From Symsagittifera roscoffensis (Eukaryota > Xenacoelomorpha > Acoela > Convolutidae): DNA of 64,000 bases. The translations under genes and the position numbers were made by a program. The notes below the pieces were generated by a model that worked only from the letters and a program-made list of their open reading frames with translations, did no database searches and was not told the DNA's origin. Positions 11,201 to 23,475 of this stretch are shown piece after piece; position 1 is the first letter of the stretch; each line of letters starts with the position of its first letter. The stretch spans positions 63,587,253 through 63,651,252 of the forward strand of contig NC_087062.1 in the NCBI RefSeq assembly GCF_963678635.1. Reading direction: 5' to 3'.

Positions 11201-12800
11201 AGGCTATTATGTCCTTCATTCTATCTCGTTTTCGAAAGTCTTTCGTCCGCCATCAAGTTTTGTTTGTTTTGTAGTATTTGTTTTGTAGTATTCCAAAAAA
11301 AAAATCCAGGCTCAGGGTGGTCACTAATTCATGCGCCCAAGAAGATCCAATGATTTAAATGAACCTATTATGCGGCAAAATTCAAGACAGGTAACCAGAT
11401 TCACTTCCGTCACGCCATGGTAGTCCGCAGTTTTCTCCACTACCGTCCTGTCTGCCAAGCTCATTTTTCTAAACAATCTCGCAAGTTGATGCTACTCACA
11501 CAGTGACATCAAAGGATGACAAGTTCAACTATGTAGAAACGGTTTTTTTTCTTCAAATTTGCTTACACAAGGCGTGCATTCCAGCTACCCGCTTCAGGGC
11601 AGCCGTGACTGCGTTTCTGTGAATCAAAAGGATTTTTGTAGGCACTGGGCTCTACATTTCACTGAAGTTGTAGTTCAGTCTCGGCATTTCTTGAATTAAG
11701 GCGTTTTGCGCTTTCATACACCCACATTGTCACAAAAGCTTGAAACAATGACATAAACTTCTGTCTCGCTTTTACATTTTCAATCAATTATCGTTTTTTT
11801 AAAACTTAACAGGTGGTAATTATAAAATCCAGACTACTAATGAGCTCTAACTTGCATAAAAGTCTCGGAATGCGAATTGTTCCGCGTTCCTGCATGACCC
11901 TCGAGCTACCTTACCGCCATCATCGCAGTCACTATTACTATGGATAATGACTGAGTCTGGTCAGGAAGCCCTGTAGAGAATAATTCTATACAGTCCCAGA
12001 CCAACACTAAGTTTTCTCTATGCGGGTATCACCATATCTGCAGTTAGTGAATATCAGTTAGTAGAATAATCATCAGTTAGCGGAATATTCATTCCTTTTA
12101 ATTTTTCGGAGGCGTCTAACAAAGAAATAATAACTCGAAATCAGACACGCTACCGCAACTAAGTTTCATGAATTTTGCTCCCACGATAACTTTGAACTCC
12201 TTTCAAGATTTCTCCAGGACATTCCGAAGAAACTTTCATCCTTCCAGCTTATCTTATCTTTCCATACAATCTTTCTAGTCGACGATGCTTTCAGACATTG
12301 TATTCAAACGATGGCCGGTCCCACAGGCAAAGCCTTCAGTCTACAACTGTTGACTATACAATTATCTTTTACCATTCAATGAGCAGGGGGCAGTTACATT
12401 CGGATGTTTTCTTGGGTTGTGTATTAATCTGCAAATGCGTTTTCAAAGACAGCAATTGATTTATCAAGGCTAGGTCAAGCAAGTTCTGAAAAACACTCGA
12501 CACCAATACAGTTGGCGTTGTTATGTTCCATAACGTACCCAGGTTCGGATTCCAACACCGAATGGGCTTCATGAGTTGTCACATCGTTGCCAGCTTGGTC
12601 GGCATTGAGCGGTTCGAGGAGCCACACTCAATACTTATGCAACCAATCATTCTGGAGACAGAGGACTCGACCACTCGTTCGTCTTGGATAAATATCTTTT
12701 GCAGTGGTTTTGACCTCAAAAAGTTCCTGTCGCGTAATTTTTCCGCCGAGATGTCGAGGATCAAAATTGACTATCCGCCCCAGTCAAAGTAAAAGGATGC
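8210..12800. repeat. Array of three diverged ~1.3-kb repeat units
   Basis: Landmarks recur in the same order. GGCTCTACAT-type motifs lie near 8836, 10320 and 11650. A TCTGGTCAGGAAGCCCTGTAGAGAA-type landmark lies near 9400, 10690 and 11955. A CATGCGCCC then TTTAAATGAAC landmark lies near 10020 and 11330. The spacing is about 1.3-1.5 kb. A fourth unit is at 15830-17960. Short ORFs in the units are not conserved between copies except possibly at the end of the array (12369-12572 minus), where the matching piece near 17830-17960 keeps a related reading (LLxLAxxxQLL). The family is unknown. An (AAT)n run sits near 8917. Confidence 0.6.
10375..10495. repeat. Short tandem repeat (TAGATAAATGTTCAAA-type)
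   Basis: Several imperfect copies of a unit containing ATAGATAAATgTTCAAA and ACTGAAGTT lie head to tail inside the second 1.3-kb unit. Confidence 0.7.
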
Positions 12801-13795
12801 ATCCCTAGCATCCGCGACGATTAGTAGCTTAAAGACTTCTTTTAGCACACCTGATGCGTACAGGCATGACCTGAGCTTATCCATTGGTACTCCAGAAAAC
12901 ACCTCACGGTCCTTCAACTCTTACAATTTTGAGCTTGATTGTTCTATTTCCCACTTTTTCCTTCAATTTCTTCACCACTCATTTTTCTACCAATTTTGTC
13001 GGCAATGTCTTCCATGACTGACTCGATCAGGCAATGGGACTCCACGGGCTCCATTATCTTAGCCTATACTGCCCGCGTTGATTCATGCTGACTATCATCA
13101 CGGATTGAGTTCCGTACCTCCTTGTCCCTTCCATGAAAGCTAATCTTGTTATGGAGATCCTTGTTTTTCTCATGATCTCCTTGCTATTGCTCCCACCATT
13201 CTTTCGTTTGCGTAATCAAGAACGATACCCTGAATTTCTCCTCAAGTTTTCTTCTACGAGACACCTCACTGAGTATCATCTTTTCGTTTCTCTTCAGGGA
13301 CGCTTCTAACGGCGAACTCGGCCCAACTCAACTGCTATATCTTGCCCTCCCTTATTTCGTATCTTCTGAACTAGGGCCATTTAGTTCACAACCATGCATA
13401 CCCGAAAATAGTGATCGTGCTTTCTGGCAGCATGGCACATACTGCACGGACACTGCCCTAAATTTCCTTGACGAAAACGTGACGTCAGTTTGATCATTAT
13501 CAATAATGGTCCAGTTCCAATCTACAGACTTCTATAAATCGCGGGAGAAAAATCAGTTTAAGTAATGCCCTCCACTTCAAGCGTGCTAGGAATGGTATTG
13601 TACTGCATCTTCACCTTTACCAAATTTTTCACAAAAGTTCTTCTAGATAAAAAACATCGTTTCTTTTTTGTTCCATTGGTTTTTTTTATAAAAATTTTGT
13701 GCTTTTTGTTTAACTAAAGCCAATTAAAAAAAAACTTAGTTGCCATTTAAATTAACTTACAGTTGCCAAACTTATTATAGTGTTGCTAACATCCC
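12800..13795. other. Unassigned spacer
   Basis: No gene or clear repeat was recognised between the 1.3-kb repeat array and the MULE terminus. Confidence 0.35.
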
Positions 13796-13797
13796 GG

Positions 13798-15690
13798 TGC
13801 ATAGACATTTTCGTCCTTGACAAAACAGTCCGAAATTATAAAATTGTACCAGACATTTATGTCCCAGACAAAATTGTCCGAAACTGTTTTGCGAAATTTC
13901 TTTGATTTGACCCTGTGATGTTTAATGCTTTGTTCTTTTGAGGTTGTTTGATCGTTCTTTAATTAGATTCTATGCGTACCAATTAGCCATAGAACAGTCA
14001 AAGTGAGACAAAACTTTCAAGAACAATTCGAAATTTAAAAGCGCATTTGGCCGAACGATGAAGTCATAAGTTTCAAAGCCAAAAGGTCTAAATCTCGGGT
14101 CCGACAAAAATTTTTCGTAATTTAGTCTATATTTGAAATTAAAAAACCCAAAATTGGGTAAACTAGGGCAAAGTTGAAATGGGTTGACTTGATTGAGCCA
14201 AAAGGGAAGAGGATGGGAAAAACTTGATTACATTGATCATTTTGCCGTTTTCAAAACGGGTCTAGCTCAATTTTGAAAATTTCTGGGAAAAGTTCAACTT
14301 AGAAAAATTTATTGAAAATTATTGCGTCGCAATATCAACTTTGGAAAATAAATTGGCTTCGAATTATAGTTTGATGTTGCTGCTGCACCCTTTTAGGAAA
14401 CTCAAAAGTTTACTTGGGTCGTAGGCCGCAATTAATTCGGAAAGGTTTTTGTCAAGTTTGACATAAAGAGGTTTTTTTATAACGTGACACTCTTTGCCCG
14501 GCACACATTTTTTTTGATCAAGATTTCAGCGTTTTTCTGTTCGTCTTGAAATTTTTCTATGAGTTTGGGAAATGACGGGTGCTTGCCGTTCACGAGCTTG
14601 ACGAAGTTGCTATTCCAACCTTCAACAGCATTGTTGGTTCTGGGTCGCCCGGTTATCACACGTTGATGACAGCTCCAGCATACACAATAGGAATCAGAAT
14701 TCCCTCGACTGATGCGTGGATGGTGTATATCTGAAAGAACGCACTAGGGGCCGTAGAAAAGGTGCCATCGCAGAACCAATCATCAGAGCCACTGAGAAGG
14801 TCGAGTACCGGAAGAGTGGTAAAAACCGTTATTCGCTTTGTATCATTAGGTCCAGAGTCAAAATGAAGAAGACGCTCGCCACTGTGTGTCACTTTTAGCA
14901 ACTCTGGTAGTTCAAAATCAGTTAAGGATTGGGGTTCCTGCATTCTGGGCTGTTTTTCCTGTTTAATTCTGTTAATCGTCCTCTGGTTAGCGGAATAGCT
15001 CGGGATTACTGCTGCAGTTTCTCTGTTGATGTCTCTTTGGACGGAAAGAATTGTTTGACGTGGTGGCTCATCGGCCACAACTGCTCTTGTTTTGAGAGCT
15101 GTCCTAAATTTTCGTTTGTCAATATCTGCTGGATCGGGAAAATGACTGTGATCATTTATGAGTGACATTATCTTGGAAAGTGCGCACGCGGCCATTGCAT
15201 TTAGATAAAACACATCGCCACGAAATTGAGGTGTCTGTTAGGATCCGATGTTTGAAGTATGCGTATGCATCATAAACTAGCATTTTGTTGTTTTTATTTG
15301 TCATAAGAATTTCCATTGTCAACACAAACTCGATAGCAGTAACAATGAAATTATGATCTCTCGTGTCTATGTTTGGCAACATCAATCAAGCGATAATTGT
15401 GTTGGTATGTGTTAATGATTTGAGTCCTGTGTTAATTTTGTCTCTTATTTGCTGCGCAAAGTAATTTCTGGTCTAATTGCTCAGTTGCGCGGCCCTATCG
15501 ATTTAATCCTTCCTATTGAGAGCTTATCAAATTAACCCGGTCATTAACTAGTGTGGCAATAGCCCGGACAATTATGGGACAATTTTGTCGGGGAACCAAA
15601 TGTCTTGGACACTTTTTGTATTTTGGACTGTTTTTGCCGCGACATAAATGTCTGGGACACAAATGTCCTGACACGAACATTGAATTGTTG
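13798..15690 (-). mobile_element. FLYWCH-MULE DNA transposon, internally deleted
   Basis: Inverted termini face each other at about 13800-13885 and 15567-15655. Both carry GGACAATTTTGTC, AAATGTCT and GGACTGTTTT in the same order, read outward. Between them lie minus-strand fragments of a MULE-family transposase with an N-terminal FLYWCH finger. The whole is shorter than an autonomous element because the catalytic middle is missing. It appears inserted among the 1.3-kb repeat units, since 15830-17960 resumes sequence like 8480-12500. I could not fix the target-site duplication by eye. Confidence 0.75.
14477..15385 (-). pseudogene. MULE transposase with FLYWCH zinc finger, broken
   Basis: Three reading-frame pieces run from 15385 leftward. 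The first (15385-15152) carries a FLYWCH finger: a hydrophobic YDAYAYFKHR segment, SWRCVLSKC, then the HSH pair that is read only after a single-base frame change near 15152. The second (15213-14656) has the conserved MULE order PDPADI, PR, SANQRTINRIK, FDSG, RITVFTT, WFCDGTFSTAP and YTIH, the DGTF carrying a catalytic aspartate. The third (14659-14477) is the C-terminal RTNNAVEGWNSNF block. The ~150 or more residues normally lying between YTIH and RxNNxxEGW are absent, removing further catalytic residues. It is therefore not functional. Family assignment is firm from motif order; the frameshift and deletion are read directly. Confidence 0.85.
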
Positions 15691-15829
15691 AGCATATTAA
15701 AACTTGCAGTAGCCAACTTAATTATCTTACGGTTGCTTGTCTTAATATTTTTTGTAACCCTCCCATCATCCTGCATATTATAACTAAAAGACTCTGTGAC
15801 CAGAAAAATTATCGAGGTACTTATCTTTT

Positions 15830-17960
15830 TGAGTGAATGTACCCAGCGCTAGTCAGATTGCCGCGAATCAATTACTAAATTTAACCGGTTAAAACAAGCA
15901 GGCACTCTTAAATGAATAAATTTACTCTCTTGTTTGCTTCTCTAACAAGATTAATACACGAGTTTGTTTGCCTCTATAGATAAATAAAAAACCAGCTAAT
16001 ACTCTTGTTTACATATCAAGTATTGTCATTTTAAATGTCACGATGAATTTTTTTTTTCAAATAGTACGGAGCAAGAATCAAGCAAAAAATTTTTTTTTGT
16101 AGCTTGGTCAGCTTATTTTCAGTTTCAACTCATTGAAAAACTTCACATTTTCAAAGACGAAAAGTTCAATTCTGTCCTCTTTTCTAATACTTTTCCTCTT
16201 TTCATCACGCCTTTTTAAGCTCCCGGTTCCGAGAGAACCCTTTGTTAGCACAGCCTCACAATTCGCAACAGGTCATCTGGTAAGGACTGGATTTTTTTTC
16301 TTTGCTTAAGATTTTCCAGTTACTCGCTTCACGGCCGCCTTGACTTGGTTCCTGTGGGTCAACAGGACTCTTCTGTATTACATGGCTTTCTCGTGTATCA
16401 TCTCGCTATTGTCATTCACTCCTTCACTGTCTTCAGGACGCCTCTTTTCTTTCAAATTTTCACAAAATTGCGGGCCGTGCTTGGCAGCTTGCTGTTTGCA
16501 GCAAGCCAATAAGTCCGCGACTACTTTCAGCTCTCGGCGCCGGCAGAATTGTTATGTAAGCAAAGGCTCAAGTTTTGCAACATGTCAGCTGATATGACCC
16601 CATTTTTATCTTTTTTGCTGAGAAAAAGTTTTCCAGCTACTCTCGTATTGGCCGCCGTGATTTCTTTCTTGAGGTCAACAGACATTTTGTTGGTACAGGG
16701 CTCTACATCTAAGTGGAATAGCTATAGGTCTCGGCATTCTTGATCATATGGCCCTTTGCACGCTCAGATTCAACATCGTCATCTCAGCTCAAAAACTTTA
16801 ACTTAGTCTCTGCCTCGCTCATATATCAAGGTACAGATGATCAAGATCAGATCCAGTCCACACTGCTCAACTGTTTTAGGTTGGTAATGGCCTTTTCTTG
16901 GTCATGCGTGCCTGCGCAGCTCTCGAGCTTTCTTATTGCCATTATCGCTCTCACCACTGTTCTAGATACTGACTGCGTCTCGCGAGAAATCCCCTTAGAG
17001 AGCAATTCTCCACAGTCCTACAACAACTCTCATGTTTGCGCCAGGCAGTAACAAGAATATTCTTCAAGAGTTAGCTTGAAAGTTCTTCGCTTCTAGCAAC
17101 TGCTGGACTTCCTTCATTGCCTTTAGTGCTTCATTTTAATCATCTATTAATGGGAAATCAATTTTTAAGGATCTTCTTGTCGTCTCTCTCGAAAAAACTC
17201 ACAATCCCCTCAAACAGTTTCAGGAGTTTGTCTCCAAATTTATCTTTCAATTCATTCCTAACTCTCTTCAAACAGCCTGAAAAACTTCGTAATTTTTTTA
17301 TTAGACCGTTCCGACATCCTGGCCAGCCCACTTCTTTGGGTACCGAGCAGAGTTGGTTAATCAACACTTGTTGTGTTTTAGCATCTAGCATCTGTGTGTT
17401 GTCTGTTGTTACATAGTGGAGCGGAACTGCATTCCATCAGATACTTGGAATTAGCTGGTCTATGGTGCCACTAACCATATCTTAAAGACATTCATTTTCG
17501 AGAGCTTTTCACTAGCCTCCAACCACTTTCTGTTTGGTTTGCAGTGTTCCAGGAAACATCTCCAGGCTAATGAATGTCACTGGTGTTCCCCAGGTGTTCC
17601 AATGATTTAATTAAACCTACCATTCTAAGAAGTCACACAAAGATCATCATACTTTTTCCAGTCACGTCATGGTAGTCCGCAGTTTTGTCAACTTTTGTCT
17701 TCTCTGCCAAGCTCATCTTCCTCTAAAATCTGGCTAGTTGACGAAGCTGCTCACTTATTGTCTTCAAATGATGACTGGTCCCACAAGTAAGTCCCTCAGG
17801 CGACAACTGTTGGCTAGACAAGCCTCTTGTACTACCCAATAAGCGGGGCAGCTCCCTTCAGATGTTTCCGTGGGTTGGATATCAATCTGCATTTCCACTA
17901 TCAAGGCCAGCAATTGATGCATCGATGCTAGACCAAGCAAATTTTTGTCGAATTCATCTG
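15830..17960. repeat. Fourth diverged copy of the ~1.3-kb repeat region
   Basis: It matches 8480-12500 piece by piece: AGCTTGGTCAGCTTATTTTCAG near 16100 (compare 8500), AAGGACTGGATTTTTT near 16283, the GGCTCTACATCTAAGTGGA landmark near 16699, and the landmark ending in CTCCACAGTCC near 17015. A piece at 17800-17960 matches 12340-12490. No intact gene is present. Confidence 0.55.
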
Positions 17961-18670
17961 AATTTTAATTTTCGATGATATTCGTTAGTTAAGGGCTCAA
18001 ACCTCTATTGCGAGGGCTCAAACCCCTTTCCTGCAGAATCACTCCCAATCATAGTGGCTTTGACGTTAACGTTCCTCGTCGACGAATGGACATAGGTTTT
18101 TCCTTGCACGTCTCATACATACTGCAATGACCTGCGCTTCCTCAGCGTCATTTATTATTTGAATTCCCGCTCCTTTCCAGCAATTCAAGGTTCAGTTTCA
18201 CTTTTCTATGGGAGCATCTTCTCCTTTCAGTGGAGTTGCTGCAATTTTACTATACGCTCAACTCTTTTGCGGGTATTTTCAATGCATGCCTTGATAAAGC
18301 TCCTGATAGATCTCTTGATTGTAGTTTACGCGTAACTTCTGCCTTCCTATACTTTAGTCGTCTAGTTTTTCTTCCGTGATATGCACGATTTTGATTCGGA
18401 AATTCAGTGTTTGCAAAAAAACGCATTGTGAAGTGTCATTTTATCTGCTTTCAAAATTTTGAAAAAGATTTGGATACTCTTTTTCTCCTTTTTCTCAGTT
18501 CTTCCGATAAGTAACGCTTTAAAATATTAAAATGCAGAAATTGTACGCTTTTTTCAAACGAAACAACGTTGTGCACATAAAACAGAAAATTGCCTCAGTA
18601 CATACCAAAATATTTGGCTCCGAAAATCCGCAATTGATGCAGGAAAATATGTTTCAATATGCGTTGAACG
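17960..18670. other. Unassigned spacer
   Basis: Nothing recognised between the 1.3-kb repeat and the 1,042-bp tandem duplication. Confidence 0.35.
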
Positions 18671-19109
18671 CCAATCAATTTTTGATGTTGCGAGCTAAGT
18701 AGTTCTTGGTAAATTGAAATTAAAATCCTACTTTTTAAAACAATTAGCTCTCAATAATGACACGGGTTTCTATAGTTTGAACCAGATAACACTCAGGCAT
18801 AACAAAAAAACTGTGACGAATTATAAAAAGATAATTTGGAAGCCTTTAAAACTCTTTATATGTAAAATTTAACGTCCCAACAATGAGACGCGAGCCAATG
18901 CTTTGGTAAAAACCAATTTTAATCACCTCAATATTTCGGATCAAAGCTTAACGCTTATGCCGCACAATGGAAAAGTGAATCAGTTATTGGGTTTGAGAAC
19001 CGAATCGAACTGAAATGTGCTACCAATCAGTGTCTTATTTGTGTTATCAAATTTTATTGCTGAAAAAAACTTTGTTACAAATGCATTGAGGCTAACGACA
19101 GCTATTTAT

Positions 19110-19336
19110 ACATTAAATCATTCTACGAAGCAAAAACTGCATCTACAAAAATCTTGTATTCATCTCCAGTCATAAAATGGAACTCTTTGCCCAATAAGTT
19201 ACAACAATTTGTTGACATTACTTCCTCAAAACTCAGTAAAAATCTTTCTACTGTAATGCAGTCTAATCCAAAATGTACGCATACAGATGCATTGCGTGAA
19301 CTCAACATTAAATCGCAATTTGCTTGCAAAATTTGA
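19110..19336 (+). pseudogene. Possible non-LTR RT C-terminal remnant, copy 1
   Basis: The frame reads KTASTKILYSSPVIKWNSLP followed by a leucine-rich helix and ends at 19336. The pattern hydrophobic-P-x3-WNSLP-x2-L, then Ser and Lys residues before the stop, is typical of the extreme C-terminus of CR1/RTE-type reverse transcriptases. No RT catalytic domain lies upstream, so this is at most a 3' fragment. The same reading recurs in the second copy of the tandem duplication. Confidence 0.35.
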
Positions 19337-20195
19337 GAGTGTTTATATATGTAACAGTCGCTCACTTAATTCACAGATGAGGTTAAGAGTGATATGCTCT
19401 TTTGCGTTTGGCTCAAGGGACAGAGAGAGACACTAGCTCTTAAGTTTTTGAAACTCAGCTTATCGGAGCCAGTTGATGATTCGATTAGGACAAGTAAATT
19501 TAAAATCGTTACAGCTTAAAGGCCACTACTAGTATACCTACCCGACACTCTAGATACAAAAAATCAAGACCCCGTTGCTAGGTCTAACTACTCAAAACAC
19601 GCGAACGCCGTTAAAAGCAGGGATGTGAACTTACATGAATATTTTTTTTGTTTAAGAGTTTGTATTTTTTTATGCTCAAGTTATTATTTTCAGTTTCACT
19701 AAACATCGTACGCAAATCAATTTTTGATGTTGCGAGCTAAGTAGTTTTTGAAAAATGTAAATTAATATCCTACAAAAAACATCCTGTGACTTTTTAAAAC
19801 AATGAGCTCTCAATAATGACACGGGTTTCTATAGTTTTAACCAGATAACACTCAGGCGGTAGTATAACAAAAAAACTGTGACGAATTATAAAAAGATAAT
19901 TTGGAAGCCTTTAAAACTCTTTATAGGTAAATTTTAACGTCACAACAATGAGTCGCGAGCCAATGGTTTGGTAAAAACCAATTTTAATCACCTCAATATT
20001 TCGGATCAAAGCTTAACGCTTATGTCACACAATGGAAAAGTGAATCAATTATTAGGTTTGAGAATCGAATCGAACTGAAGTGTGCTACCAATCAGTGTCT
20101 TATTTGTGTTATCAAATTTTATGGCTGAAAAAAACTTTGTTACAAATGCATTGAGGCTAACGACAGCTATTTATAGATTAAATCTTTCTACGAAG

Positions 20196-20425
20196 CAAAA
20201 AAAAATGGTAAACCTTTTTCAACTGCATCTACAAAAATCTTGTATTCATCTCCAGTCATAAAATGGAACTCTTTGCCCAATAAGTTACAACAATCTGTTG
20301 ACATTACTTCCTCAAAACTCAGTATCTCAAATCTTTCTACTGTAATGCAGTCTAATCCAAAATGTACGCATACAGATGCATCGCGTGAACTCAACATTAA
20401 ATCGCAATTTGCTTGCAAACTTTGA
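20196..20425 (+). pseudogene. Possible non-LTR RT C-terminal remnant, copy 2
   Basis: Second copy of the WNSLP-containing frame, differing by a few substitutions and small insertions (KLSIS versus KLS). It ends at 20425. The evidence is the same as for copy 1. Confidence 0.35.
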
Positions 20426-20799
20426 GAGTGTTTATATATCTAACAGTCGCTCACTTAATTCACAAATGAGGTTAAGAGTGATATGCTCTTTTGCGTTTGG
20501 CTCAAGGGACAGAGAGAGACACTAGCTCTTAAGTTTTTGAAACTCAGCTTATCGGAGCCAGTTGATGATTCGATTAGGACAAGTAAATTTAAAAAATCGT
20601 TACAGCTTAAAGGCCACTTACGTACCCGACACTCTAGATACAAAAAATCAAGACCCCGTTGCTAGGTCTAACTACTCAAAACACGCGAACGCCGTTAAAA
20701 GCAGGGCTGTGAACTATAGTGAATATTTTTTTTAAAGAGTTTGTATTTTTTTAATGCTCAAGTTATTATTTTCAGTTTCACTAAACATCGTAACGCTAA

Positions 20800-21620
20800 C
20801 TCTAGAATCAGCTCTAGTGACGCGAATTTTTCATATTCAGTTTGTAAGTGACGCTAAAGAAGTTTTGAACCGTCAGTTCAACTAACTGGGAAGCTTCCCC
20901 AATCAACTAAGATGGTAATTCACATTAACTTTTTGCTCGTCTCATTTAACCTCCGCACCCAGCCCTAATTTTTTGTGGGAAACAAAGACAACTGTTTATA
21001 TAGATTATGTAGCTCAATTGCTATCAGCAATTGGGCTCAAAATTTGCAATTTCAGCAATTGTATGATCGGCTTTTCTGATATTTTACTTCTGTTTTTCAG
21101 TTGCTGCAAGAAATACTCGAATTGCTACAATGTTCAGGTCTAACCAAAAACTTCTTTGACATGATCCACTGGCACAATATATAATTTTTAAATCTATCCT
21201 TTTTAGTCTAATTATGATGATTTTAATGTATTATTTTTTTTCCTACTTTATTCTATGATTTGACCCAAAATAAGCATATTTTTTTGAGTAACTAGCCTGA
21301 CTCAGTACCGACAGTTAAATATACCTTTTTACTATACTAATGCAACGGTGATCAGTCACCGCAGAGAATGGTCTAGGAGCAGAATAGGTCAAAAAGAAGA
21401 ATCTACGTAACTGTAACTTAACAAAAGTGGACTTTGAACTTTCAATTTTAACAGGTCATTTATAGTTAATATAAAACATATATTATAGTTTTTATTTTAG
21501 CTAGTATGTTTTATGTTACAAACGTGTGAACCCAAGTTGATCCTCCAAACTTTCCTTGAATTTTTTTTAAAATTCATTTAAACACAAGCCTTCCAGTCAT
21601 AATCGACTTAGGTCAGATCA
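20800..21620. other. Unassigned AT-rich spacer
   Basis: No gene seen. There are small AGCAATTG repeats near 21010-21065. Confidence 0.35.
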
Positions 21621-21689
21621 GCAATTATCCAAAATGAAATTTCGAGAAGAAATTATCAGAGATTTTGTAAAAAAAAAAAAACCTTCTTT

Positions 21690-22200
21690 ACCGCCGCAAA
21701 AAAATAAATGTCGAGGAAATACAAGAATCTTATCAGCAATTTTTGGCCCCAAAACAAGATACAATTCGACAAATCATGCAACAAACAGGAAAATAAAGTT
21801 TGCCTAAAATTGTCAAAGATATTAAACTGAAGGATTGTGGAATATGACTCGAATCGTCAAGATTTGCTGTTTATCAAGGTCAAGGTACGCTGATTTTTGG
21901 TACGAAACAGGGTCTTAATTTGTTGGTGAGAAGCGAGAACATTTTGTGTGATAGAGTTTTTTAAAAGGCCCGACCTTCATTTCTTTAAATCTACGCTATC
22001 GGCGGCTCGACTCAATTGGAAAACTCCCGTTTTTTTCAGTGATTTTTGATAGCAAAATCCAAAAAAAACCTACGATTTTTTAAAAAAGTTTGTCCGAAAA
22101 AGGAAACGGATTAACATGCTTTCCCTTGATGCGGCACATCATAATAACCGGCTATGAAACTGGTGTGATACCATTAACTCTAGAAATTTTCCATGCTTTG
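21690..22200 (+). pseudogene. Second MULE transposase relic
   Basis: The plus strand carries, with frame breaks, a stretch reading VEEIQESYQQFLAPK, then YQGQGTLIFGTKQGLNLLV followed by a weak match to the W-x2-DGTF region and a SxF-x-IYAI-like piece. This is the order of the MULE segment FxxDxG-RIxIFxT-NLxLL-DGTF-P-F-YTIH seen in the copy at 14.5-15.2 kb. The DGTF aspartate is not cleanly present and stops are frequent, so the copy is dead. The assignment rests on motif order only. Confidence 0.35.
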
Positions 22201-22559
22201 GTAGATTTTAAATGCTGGTCTAAGTTTTGCAATGCATCTAACAAAAAAATTAAGAAAGTGAACTAAGTTTGCGATCACAAAAAGATCAAAAGTTTCAAGG
22301 TGTTGACAGAATTTTTCTCCTTTTCGCATATTTACTTTTTAACGAGACAAGAAACAATCAATTATTGCGAAAAGTTTGAAACTTCAGGAGTAGAAATTCA
22401 AAAAAATTGCCATGGTGAGGCTCAGTTGGAAAAAAAACGGGCGTTTCGTGAGATAGATACAAATTTTCTTTGGCTAAAAAACTTTTTTTTTTCAGATGGC
22501 CAACTTCGCTAAAAAATTTATTGGAGTGAATTAGCCGAAATTTGTCAAAATTTTTGAAA

Positions 22560-22675
22560 AAAGTTGAAAATGGGTATAATTCATTCGTTACAATGACAAT
22601 ATAGATTTTTCTAGAACTTGAAAATGGGTATATTTCATTCATTAAAATGACAATATATATTTTTCGAAGTTTAAA
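22560..22675. repeat. ~60-bp tandem duplication
   Basis: GAAAATGGGTATAatTCATTCrTTAmAATGACAATATA occurs twice, about 62 bp apart (22567 and 22620). Confidence 0.75.
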
Positions 22676-23019
22676 GGAAGGTCAATTTTTTTAAAATTTC
22701 GATTAGAGCCAGAATATTTCTGAAAAAAATTAGAAACGACGATTTTATTGCGATAACGTGTCATACACAAAACAGCCAAATAACACAAAAAAGAGTCGTG
22801 TGACAAAAAAGAGAGAAGGAAGACATTATTATATCTGAAACGACAGATATAATCGAAGCCGTCGGACGCGACACGCAGGCGCGATAAGCAACTTAGTCGC
22901 GAGATCGAGTGGAGCCAGAAGGTTAGGTGGAATTTTTGGGACACATCTGAATCCTCTTGAACGGAGGAATTTAAGAAATAACGATGTTATTTCTAGGAGA
23001 GATCGGAATTGGAGGCCCG

Positions 23020-23475
23020 GCGCCAAAAGACTTTTTATAAACAGTTACAAGCTTTTAGCTGCTGTAATGCCCTGAACGGAATTAATTTAATTCAATATCA
23101 ATTGATTATTTCAGAGCATGAGTAGTTCAGGGTGAGGAAAGGATCAATCCACCTCTAATGGATTCAGTGTAGAACTTAAAAAAATGTCTATAATTACGGT
23201 TTTAGCCTAATTTTTGGTAATAGTCACGTTGTCTGAAGATCCGAGACCTAGCTATGTGGTTATGTTCGCAGGTAAAAGAAATCTAATTAAAATTCGTTTG
23301 GCTGATGACCTAAAAGGTTTAACGCGATGACTAGCCCTTAAACAGATCAAAAATCCATTGGCTAGGTCGGTCAATTGGTACTTTTTTTATCCTCCGTCGC
23401 TGTGTAATTTCTGGGCGCGAATGGTACAGGCTCTTGCTTATTGCTCCGTCTCCTAAAGCAACGACGTGAACATGC
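23020..23475 (+). mobile_element. Diverged copy of the 7160-7640 element tail
   Basis: It shares ordered blocks with the end of the unknown element: TTTTAGCT-CTGT-ATG-CCTGA, GATCAATCCACCTCTAATGGA (compare GATCCATCTTCGATGGA), a stem-forming block near 23225-23265 (compare 7355-7400), GGCTAGGTCGG, and CTCCGTCGC...GGGCGCGAATGGTACA (compare CCGTCGA...GGGCGAATGTTACA). The polyprotein coding part is absent here, so this is a solo tail or a truncated copy. Confidence 0.5.

Larger units (their letters stand above)
18673..20790 (+). repeat. Tandem duplication, two ~1.04-kb copies
   Basis: AATCAATTTTTGATGTTGCG starts at 18673 and again at 19715, so the period is about 1,042 bp. The two copies are nearly identical over their length, with small indels (for example extra bases near 20205). 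The second copy ends near 20790 at the same TTTCACTAAACATCGTA that ends the first. The high identity implies a recent duplication or an unequal exchange. Confidence 0.85.
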
